Source: Pseudanabaena mucicola str. Chao 1806
Lineage (GTDB): Bacteria > Cyanobacteriota > Cyanobacteriia > Pseudanabaenales > Pseudanabaenaceae
Direction of reading: 5' to 3'
DNA: 64,000 bases
NCBI RefSeq assembly: GCF_030323025.1
Contig: NZ_CP097329.1
Coordinates: 3,706,001-3,770,000, forward strand
Shown piece by piece: positions 1 to 6,141 of this stretch. The translations under genes were made by a program, and so were the position numbers. Position 1 is the stretch's first letter. Each line of letters starts with the position of its first letter. Under the pieces are notes generated by a model. That model was not told the DNA's origin. It searched no databases and worked only from the letters and a program-made list of their open reading frames with translations.

Positions 1-263
1 GCGTACCCGTTACTACTCGTCAATTGAATGGTGTCGATTCTCTCTATTCGATTGTGCAGATGCCCAAAGGAATTCCTGTAGCAACTGTGGCGATCGGTAA
101 TGCGGATAATGCAGGACTACTAGCTGTCCAAATCTTAGCAAGTCACAATCCTGAACTGCTGAAACAGGTGATTGCCTATCGCACATCCTTGAAAGACATG
201 GTGATGGAAAAGCAAGAGAAATTAGAGTCTCTGGGTAGCGAAAAATATTTACAACAAATGTAA
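1..263 (+). CDS. purE: N5-carboxyaminoimidazole ribonucleotide mutase, C-terminal part (5' end outside window)
   Basis: PurE moves the carboxyl group of N5-CAIR to C4 in de novo purine synthesis, in the cytoplasm. The reading frame is already open at the window edge and reads [16 protein letters not shown], then [17 protein letters not shown], which is the conserved C-terminal half of class I PurE. It continues through [11 protein letters not shown] and ends in a short helical tail at TAA (261-263). The N-terminal substrate-binding part lies upstream of position 1. The TTG at 24 is internal to the protein, not a start. The stop codon overlaps the ATG of the next gene (TAATG), so the two are probably cotranscribed and translationally coupled. 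Identification is firm; only completeness is unknown. Confidence 0.93.
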   Translation, partial: VPVTTRQLNGVDSLYSIVQMPKGIPVATVAIGNADNAGLLAVQILASHNPELLKQVIAYRTSLKDMVMEKQEKLESLGSEKYLQQM

Positions 264-829
264 TGGATCATGGTTGGCTTCAACTTTTGGGGGGAATCAC
301 ATTTTTGATTCTATACCTCATCTTCTCAGCTAAGACAGAAATGGGAACTAAGTATTTTATGAACCAATTTATAAATCAAGATAGCGATCGCCTAGCAGAA
401 ATCATCAACTTTCTGCAAATTTCAGATAAACTAGCGACCGCAGGACAGCCAACGGTTAAGCAATTGCTCGCAATTGCTGATGCTGGTTATGAAATCGTGA
501 TTAATCTGGCACTACCGACTTCTGAAGGCGCGATCGCCAATGAATCACAATTAGTGCAGTCCTTGGGAATGGAATATATTGCTATTCCTGTGAATTGGGA
601 AAGTCCTGCGATGGCGGATTTAGACGCTTTCCTGCAAGCAATGGAACAACGCCAAAATCAAAAAATCTTTGTCCATTGTGCTAAGAATATGCGCGTTTCA
701 GCTTTTATCTATCTCTATCGCCGCTTGCACTTAAATTGCGACTATGAGCAGGCAATCGCCGATTTACACAAAATCTGGCATCCCAATGAGACTTGGCAAA
801 ATTTCATTGATACAAAACTTACGAAGTGA
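263..829 (+). CDS. Protein tyrosine phosphatase-like / BLH-type phosphatase family protein
   Basis: This 188-residue protein has a hydrophobic segment near its N-terminus (about residues 9-22). A compact phosphatase-like fold follows, with the motifs ISDKLATAGQPT and VINLALP and a candidate signature loop HCAKNMRVSAF. That loop has Cys-X4-Arg spacing rather than the Cys-X5-Arg of classical tyrosine and dual-specificity phosphatases; X4 spacing is also seen in the related beta-lactamase-hydrolase-like/rhodanese group. The substrate is unknown. The start at 263 overlaps the purE stop (TAATG). An alternative ATG at 359 would remove the hydrophobic segment, and homologues usually begin near there. 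The function is family-level only. Confidence 0.75.
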   Translation: MDHGWLQLLGGITFLILYLIFSAKTEMGTKYFMNQFINQDSDRLAEIINFLQISDKLATAGQPTVKQLLAIADAGYEIVINLALPTSEGAIANESQLVQSLGMEYIAIPVNWESPAMADLDAFLQAMEQRQNQKIFVHCAKNMRVSAFIYLYRRLHLNCDYEQAIADLHKIWHPNETWQNFIDTKLTK

Positions 830-884
830 GTTTTGTATAGCTTTTTTCAAGCAAACCTATGTACCTCACCGGGATGTTAAATGC

Positions 885-930
885 TATAGCGGTTTTCAAA
901 TGAGTACACACTCATTTGAAAACCGCTATA
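885..930. repeat. 46-bp palindrome, short copy of repeat family F (TATAGCGGTTTTC ends)
   Basis: The ends are TATAGCGGTTTTCAAATGAG and its reverse complement, giving a near-perfect palindrome with a 6-base centre. The same end is found at 37453 and 45947 in elements of about 105 bp, so this looks like an internally deleted copy. It stops one base before the trmN6 stop codon (932-934, minus strand), in the space between convergent genes. Confidence 0.85.
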
Positions 931-931
931 T

Positions 932-1660
932 CTACAAATTGAGATAGAAGTCCTTAACTAGAGAGATGTAATCTTCTGTATAAATATGTTTACTTTTCTC
1001 AATTGTAAGCGTAGTTTCTTGTAACGGAAATTTTGTTTTGCTCAATTCCAGAGCAATCCGCTTGATCGGGCTATCTAGCCTTGGTTTGATGTTTACTTGG
1101 CGATCGCACCACAAGTCAAAAGCCTGAGCCTGATGCAAAAACTTATGGGCTAAATCTGTAGGATAAATTACGGCTAAATGACCAGATTGTTTGAGTAAAC
1201 GACTGGCTATATGGAGAATATCTGTCTGTAGCAGACTATCGCTATGTCTTGCTAGGGTGCGTGATGTTGCTAATGCTTTATAGGCTTTTTCAAAAAATGG
1301 CGGATTAGAAATAATCAGATCGTATTGCTGGTGGCAGGTAACTGCAAAGCCCTGAATTCTTGCATGATAGATCTTGATGCGATCGCCCCAAGGTGAATTT
1401 TGCATATTATCCTGAGCCTGCCTATAGGCTGCATCATCAATTTCGACGGCATCAATTTGGGTTGTTGTAGATTTTTGCGATCGCTGTGCCAGCATTAAGG
1501 CAAGTATTCCTGTACCAGTGCCAATATCCAAGATTTGGGCATTCTCAGGAACATTTACCCATGCACCCAATAAAATTCCGTCCGTCCCCACTTTCATCGC
1601 ACATTGATCTTGTTTGATCGCAAATTGTTTGAATAAGAAAGAGTGATTCTGCCTTCCCAT
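932..1660 (-). CDS. trmN6: tRNA1(Val) (adenine(37)-N6)-methyltransferase family
   Basis: This SAM-dependent methyltransferase is similar over its full length to E. coli TrmN6 (YfiC), which methylates A37 of tRNA-Val. Visible features are FKQFAIKQDQCAMKVGTDGI at the N-terminus, the SAM-binding loop LDIGTGTGILALMLAQR, and the amino-methyltransferase catalytic motif NPPF (in IISNPPFFEKA). The ATG at 1660 is preceded by AGGA at a good distance and aligns with the family start; an upstream ATG at 1693 would add 11 unrelated residues that overlap the terminator hairpin. The C-terminus DFYLNL matches the family. It lies downstream of thrC on the same strand but is separated from it by a terminator, so it is probably transcribed on its own. 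Confidence 0.88.
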   Translation of the reverse strand: MGRQNHSFLFKQFAIKQDQCAMKVGTDGILLGAWVNVPENAQILDIGTGTGILALMLAQRSQKSTTTQIDAVEIDDAAYRQAQDNMQNSPWGDRIKIYHARIQGFAVTCHQQYDLIISNPPFFEKAYKALATSRTLARHSDSLLQTDILHIASRLLKQSGHLAVIYPTDLAHKFLHQAQAFDLWCDRQVNIKPRLDSPIKRIALELSKTKFPLQETTLTIEKSKHIYTEDYISLVKDFYLNL

Positions 1661-1681
1661 ATGTGTAATTCCTGAGAAACC

Positions 1682-1708
1682 AAAAAGCAGCACAATGTGC
1701 TGCTTTTT
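1682..1708 (-). terminator. Rho-independent terminator of thrC
   Basis: Stem AAAAAGCAGCAC / GTGCTGCTTTTT with loop AAT. The 12-bp stem is followed by a T run on either strand. It lies 90 bases past the thrC stop and just before trmN6. Confidence 0.8.
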
Positions 1709-1778
1709 AGTGAATTAGAAAGATTTTGAAACCTTCGCAAAGAGACGGTTTCAAGTTAGTGCAAAGAGGTATAAATAT

Positions 1779-1808
1779 TAAACAGAATTAAACAGAATTA
1801 AACAGAAA
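1779..1808. repeat. Three tandem 10-bp units over the thrC stop codon
   Basis: The unit AATTAAACAG occurs three times in a row, and the last unit contains the thrC stop codon (TAA on the minus strand). It is probably slippage-prone, but changes in copy number would not alter the protein. Confidence 0.7.
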
Positions 1809-3105
1809 CAGTTTGCCATTCGAGTCGCTCTAGAGTGTGAGAACGTTCTAGCGCACGCTCAAAGCTATCAAGTTTAGGTTCAATCAGGAAGGGTTCGCCA
1901 ACATAACCTTGAACTGCCTCTTGAGTCTTCAAACCATTACCAGTGATATAAACCACGGTAGTTTCTTCAGGATCAATCTTGCCTGCTTCAACTAGCTTCT
2001 TCAGAACAGCGATCGTGGTTCCACCCGCAGTTTCCGTGAAAATACCTTCTGTTTCGGCAAGTAACTTCATAGCTTGGATAATTTCATCATCGTTGACAGA
2101 TTCAATGTTGCCATTAGTCTTGTTCGCAATGTCGATCGCATAGATACCATCCGCAGGATTACCGATCGCAATACTCTTAGCAATGGTCTTCGGCTTAACG
2201 GGAGTAATAAAGTCGCGACCTTCTTTAAATGCTGAAGCAATAGGAGAGCAACCCTCAGCTTGAGCACCACTGAAACGCACAGGTTTATCTTCCACTAAAC
2301 CCACCTTCACAAACTCATTGAAGCCCTTATAGATCTTGGTGAAGAGAGAACCAGATGCTAAAGGTGCAACGATATGATCGGGAAGTTTCCATCCGAGTTG
2401 CTCAATTACTTCATAGCCAAGAGTCTTAGAGCCTTCAGAGTAGTACGGACGGAGGTTGATATTCACAAAGCCCCAACCGTGAGTATTAGCAACTTCTGAG
2501 CAAAGACGGTTTACTTGGTCGTAGTTACCATGGACGGAGAAAACTTTAGGATTGTAAATGGTTGTGCCAAGTACTTTGCCTGCTTCGAGGTCAGAGGGGA
2601 TGAAGACACAACACTCCAAGCCTGCATGAGCAGCGATCGCCGCAGTAGAGTTGGCAAGATTACCAGTACTAGCGCAAGCTACGGTAGTAAAACCTAATTC
2701 ACGGGCGCGACTGAGGGCAACCGAAACAACGCGATCCTTGAAACTCAAGGTAGGCATATTCACGGCATCATTCTTAATGTAGAGATTTTTGATGCCGAGG
2801 CGCTTGGCAAGGCGATTGGCTCTGATCAGGGGAGTCATGCCTGTAGATACATCAATATAGTTGTCAGTTTTGACTGGTAAGAAATCACGATAGCGCCAGA
2901 TGGAGAGGGGACCAGCTTGAATAGTTGCACGGCTGACCTTGGCGGCGATCGCCTCGTAGTTGTAGGCAACTTCTAGAGGACCAAAGCACAATTCACAAAC
3001 GTGCATCGCCTTAGCTTCGTACTCTGCACCACATTCTTTGCATTTGAGATTACTGAAGGTATCAACACGCTCACTGGTGTAAGGAGAAGCAATGGTTGCT
3101 GTCAT
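1798..3105 (-). CDS. thrC: Threonine synthase
   Basis: ThrC converts O-phosphohomoserine to threonine with pyridoxal phosphate. The 435-residue protein begins with a zinc-ribbon-like region (CKECG and CELCF, about residues 22-40). A fold-type II PLP domain follows, with the PLP lysine K123 in the motif LSFKDR, the phosphate-binding region ACASTGNLANSTAA, and a C-terminal GGTTIAVLKKL stretch. Length and motifs fit the plant/cyanobacterial type, but I see none of the extra N-terminal SAM-regulatory domain of plant enzymes. It stands alone in its transcript. The upstream 270 bp contain no visible leader peptide. Confidence 0.95.
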   Translation of the reverse strand: MTATIASPYTSERVDTFSNLKCKECGAEYEAKAMHVCELCFGPLEVAYNYEAIAAKVSRATIQAGPLSIWRYRDFLPVKTDNYIDVSTGMTPLIRANRLAKRLGIKNLYIKNDAVNMPTLSFKDRVVSVALSRARELGFTTVACASTGNLANSTAAIAAHAGLECCVFIPSDLEAGKVLGTTIYNPKVFSVHGNYDQVNRLCSEVANTHGWGFVNINLRPYYSEGSKTLGYEVIEQLGWKLPDHIVAPLASGSLFTKIYKGFNEFVKVGLVEDKPVRFSGAQAEGCSPIASAFKEGRDFITPVKPKTIAKSIAIGNPADGIYAIDIANKTNGNIESVNDDEIIQAMKLLAETEGIFTETAGGTTIAVLKKLVEAGKIDPEETTVVYITGNGLKTQEAVQGYVGEPFLIEPKLDSFERALERSHTLERLEWQTVSV

Positions 3106-3295
3106 GTTTTTGATCGCTCTTTTAGTCGCTAAAAGTTTTTAGATTTTTTTGATTGAAATGAACCTTAACATATGAGTTTATAGTCGTCAAATATACCAGA
3201 CTAAATTAGTCGGGTATAAGAATCCAAAGCTTCAAGCAGCTAGCTACTCTAAGTTTTGGATTCTCTGAATTGCCATGCTAAGCACGACGCAAATA

Positions 3296-3340
3296 GCGGA
3301 AAATGGTAAAAACTGCACAGCAGTTTTTACCATTTTCCGC
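3296..3340. repeat. Long hairpin upstream of the amino acid dehydrogenase, shared with 23479 region
   Basis: GCGGAAAATGGTAAAAACTGC is followed by 3 bases and its exact reverse complement, a 21-bp perfect stem. The core AAAATGGTAAAAA-TGC returns at 23481-23515 behind proA. The tail TTCGTCGAACTGACGTTAA (3342-3360) resembles the ends of the AGTTCGGG family near 27540 and 37290. It is therefore a dispersed repeat, although here it sits in the leader of a gene and could affect expression. Confidence 0.75.
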
Positions 3341-3378
3341 TTTCGTCGAACTGACGTTAAATTACGCTGGAGTTACTG

Positions 3379-4662
3379 GTGTCAGAATCTTTATTTGATC
3401 AAGCAAGTGTTAGGCTTGCCGATGCGATCGCCCATGTTGATATTTCTGAAGATGCGATCGAACGTTTGAAGTCCCCAAAAGCAAGTTTACAAGTTTCCAT
3501 TCCTGTACGCATGGATGATGGAACATTAAAGGTCTTTCAAGGCTATCGGGTACGCTACAACGATTTGCGAGGACCGACCAAAGGTGGTATCAGGTTTCAC
3601 CCTAGTGTGAATATGGATGAGGTAAAGTCCTTAGCCTTTTGGATGACCTTTAAATGTGCCGCCGTGAATTTACCATTTGGGGGCGCAAAGGGTGGTGTTG
3701 CCGTTGATCCTAAGCAATTGTCCAAGTTTGAGCTAGAACGGCTCAGTCGTGGCTATATTGATGCGATCGCAGATTTTATGGGAGCTGATGTCGATATTCC
3801 CGCTCCCGATGTGCAGACGAACCAGACCATTATGGGCTGGATGGTAGATGAATATAGCAATATTCAACGTCAGCTCTGTCCTGCAGCAATCACTGGCAAG
3901 CCTTTAGCGATGGGTGGCAGTGTTGGACGCGAAACCGCAACGGGGTTAGGAGCATTTTTTGTGATTGAGACTTTGCTGCCCTTACTCAAGAGGCAAAGGG
4001 AACAGACCACAGTAGCAATCCAAGGATTTGGCAATGTTGGTGCGGCGATCGCTGATCTGCTCAGTCAAGCAGGTTACAAAGTTATAGCGGTAAGTGACTC
4101 TAAGGGCGGGATCTATGCACCGCAAGGATTAGATATTCCCAGCATTATCAGTTACAAAAATTCAACACGCAGCTTTCAAGCTGTTTACTGTCAGGATTCC
4201 GTGTGCAACATTGTCGAACATAAGAAGATTACCAATGAAGAATTACTTGAACTTGATGTCGATGTTTTGATTCCTGCGGCTCTGGAAAATCAAATTACGG
4301 AACATAATGCCCATCAAATTCATGCAAGATATATTTTCGAGATTGCTAATGGACCAGTCTCCCCTGCGGCGGATCGAATTTTAGAACAACAAGAGATTAT
4401 GGTCTTTCCTGATATTTTAGTTAATGCAGGGGGTGTCACCGTCAGTTATTTTGAATGGGTGCAAAATCGCAGTGGCTTGTATTGGACAATTGAAGAAATC
4501 AATGATCGACTTAAACAAAGCATGGTTGCGGAAACCCTCAGAATTTGGAAGATTGCCGAGCAAAAACAAATCTCCATGCGAACCGCAGCCTATGTTCATG
4601 CGTTAAAGCGACTAAGTGAAGCGATCGAGGCTAAAGGCACACGTGCTTACTATGCTCAATAA
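3379..4662 (+). CDS. gdhA: Glu/Leu/Phe/Val dehydrogenase
   Basis: This NAD(P)-dependent amino acid dehydrogenase, probably a glutamate dehydrogenase, interconverts 2-oxoglutarate plus ammonia and glutamate. The 427-residue protein shows the N-terminal dimerisation domain with GPTKGGIRFHP and the catalytic lysine K104 in PFGGAKGGVAVDP. The dinucleotide-binding domain follows, with AIQGFGNVGAAIADLL. The substrate-family signature GPVSPAAD and the C-terminal VNAGGVTVSYFEW are intact. The start is GTG at 3379 with GGAG about 8 bases upstream. Substrate choice among Glu, Leu, Phe and Val cannot be settled by eye; glutamate is usual in cyanobacteria. Confidence 0.92.
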   Translation: MSESLFDQASVRLADAIAHVDISEDAIERLKSPKASLQVSIPVRMDDGTLKVFQGYRVRYNDLRGPTKGGIRFHPSVNMDEVKSLAFWMTFKCAAVNLPFGGAKGGVAVDPKQLSKFELERLSRGYIDAIADFMGADVDIPAPDVQTNQTIMGWMVDEYSNIQRQLCPAAITGKPLAMGGSVGRETATGLGAFFVIETLLPLLKRQREQTTVAIQGFGNVGAAIADLLSQAGYKVIAVSDSKGGIYAPQGLDIPSIISYKNSTRSFQAVYCQDSVCNIVEHKKITNEELLELDVDVLIPAALENQITEHNAHQIHARYIFEIANGPVSPAADRILEQQEIMVFPDILVNAGGVTVSYFEWVQNRSGLYWTIEEINDRLKQSMVAETLRIWKIAEQKQISMRTAAYVHALKRLSEAIEAKGTRAYYAQ

Positions 4663-4796
4663 GGGAAAACTTTGTGACACAGCAATCCATATCACATAAT
4701 TTTTCTTATCGGGAAATTGGGTCTAAAACCCCGTCCTTCTAGGACGGCTTTGTATTAATCTATGCTACAATATACAGCATAAGACTTGCTAAATCC

Positions 4797-5972
4797 ATGT
4801 TAGTACTTGAAGCAAAACTAAAAGGCAAAACAGGACAGTACAACCTCATAGATGAGGCGATTCGTACTGCTCTGTTTGTGCGTAATAAGGCTTTAAGGCT
4901 ATGGATGGATGTAAAGGATAGCGACAAGTACGATCTCAATAAGTATTGTGCTGTGCTTGCCAAAGAGTTTGAGTTTGCGAAAAAGCTAAATGCTCAAGCC
5001 AGACAAGCCAGTGCTGAGAAAGCATGGTCAGCAATTAATCGGTTCTTTGAAAATTGCAAGAAGAAAGTATCAGGCAAGAAAGGTTTTCCCAGATTCAAGA
5101 AGCGTGGTCATTCTGTGGAATACAAAACTTCAGGATGGAAGCTTAGTGAAGATCGGAAATATCTAACTTTGACTGATGGCTTTAAGATTGGCAGACTCAA
5201 AATAATCGGTTCACGTGACCTTAATTTCTACCAGATAGAGCAGATAAAACGAATCAGACTGGTAAGACGGGCTGATGGTTACTATGCTCAGTTCTGTGTT
5301 GATGTGGATCGGCGTGAAGAAATAGAGCCGACTCAAACCACAATCGGATTGGATGTTGGACTTAATCACTTCTACACTGACTCAAAAGGCGAAGTAGTTG
5401 AGAATCCTAGATATCTTAGAAAGTCAGAGCGTCAACTCAAAAAATTGCAGCGCAAGGTTTCTAAGCGTAAAGAGGGATCTGCTAATCGCCGTAAAGCAAT
5501 TAAACGATTAGCCAAAAAGCATTTGCAAGTAAGTAGGCAGCGTAAAGACTTTGCGGTAAAGACTGCAAGGTGCGTAGTGAGGTCTAACGACCTGATTGCC
5601 TATGAAGATTTGCAAATTCGCAACATGGTTAAAAACCACAAATTAGCTAAGTCGATCAGTGATGCAAGCTGGTCAATGTTTTGCCAATGGGTTGAATATT
5701 TTGGCAAGGTGTTTGGCAAGGTCACAGTTGCAGTACCGCCCCAATATACAAGCCAAAACTGCTCAAACTGCGGTAAGCAAGTTGTCAAAACATTGAGTCA
5801 GCGTACTCATCACTGTGGGCATTGTGGCACTGTATTAGACCGTGACCACAATGCGGCTCTGAATATTTTAGCTATTGGTCTAAATAGGGTAGGGCATACC
5901 CAAATTCACGCCTGTGGAGAGTTCGACCTCTACCAATTAGATGCAAGTCTATCTGGCAAGTTGTCTCGCTGA
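4797..5972 (+). CDS. tnpB: TnpB, RNA-guided nuclease of an IS200/IS605-type element
   Basis: This 391-residue protein has an N-terminal OrfB helix-turn-helix region, a RuvC-like nuclease core and a zinc ribbon. The catalytic acidic triad is intact: D186 (IGLDVGLNHF), E270 (AYEDLQIRN) and D350 (LDRDHNAA). The zinc cysteines C322, C325, C340 and C343 are all present. Characterised TnpB proteins are guided by an RNA made from the element's right end to cut DNA next to a transposon-specific motif. This copy looks full-length and active. The typical start is a few residues longer or shorter in homologues; ATG 4797 is the first methionine after the left-end hairpin. There is no partner transposase, so mobility would need one in trans. 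Confidence 0.92.
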   Translation: MLVLEAKLKGKTGQYNLIDEAIRTALFVRNKALRLWMDVKDSDKYDLNKYCAVLAKEFEFAKKLNAQARQASAEKAWSAINRFFENCKKKVSGKKGFPRFKKRGHSVEYKTSGWKLSEDRKYLTLTDGFKIGRLKIIGSRDLNFYQIEQIKRIRLVRRADGYYAQFCVDVDRREEIEPTQTTIGLDVGLNHFYTDSKGEVVENPRYLRKSERQLKKLQRKVSKRKEGSANRRKAIKRLAKKHLQVSRQRKDFAVKTARCVVRSNDLIAYEDLQIRNMVKNHKLAKSISDASWSMFCQWVEYFGKVFGKVTVAVPPQYTSQNCSNCGKQVVKTLSQRTHHCGHCGTVLDRDHNAALNILAIGLNRVGHTQIHACGEFDLYQLDASLSGKLSR

Positions 5973-6012
5973 ATCAGGAATCCCCGTCACTTCAGTGCGG
6001 GGAGTGTCAACT
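5900..6012 (+). ncRNA. Predicted omega (reRNA) guide RNA end of the tnpB element
   Basis: In IS200/IS605 elements the guide RNA overlaps the 3' end of tnpB and ends at the right boundary of the element, with the guide taken from the flank. Here the tnpB stop (5972) is followed by a GC-rich hairpin (5982-6002) and then GAGTGTCA, after which the flanking sequence begins with ACTTTGCTG. The 5' limit is a guess, and the call rests on position and hairpin only. Confidence 0.5.
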
Positions 6013-6141
6013 TTGCTGTAATTTCTAAAACATACCTAGAGAGTGCATTAGGTGATAGCTTAAAAAAGACTCATACCTATTGAAGACTGTGGAAGCTCTA
6101 TTAGGTATAATTGCTCCCTCCTTATCCAAAGAAGATATCTC

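Larger units (their letters stand above)
4725..6012 (+). mobile_element. tnpB-only IS200/IS605-type element (IS1341-like)
   Basis: The left end carries a small hairpin (CCGTCCTTCTAGGACGG, 4732-4748) about 50 bases before tnpB. The right end carries a hairpin (CCCCGTC-loop-GTGCGGGG) just after the tnpB stop, near 5982-6002. There is no tnpA (Y1 transposase) and no inverted terminal repeat, as is typical of this family. The exact boundaries are estimates, because these elements insert without target duplication. Confidence 0.75.

Noticed and set aside
744-947. Open frame overlapping the end of the phosphatase-like gene
   Set aside because: Half of it is the family F palindrome and the rest is a different frame of a real gene.
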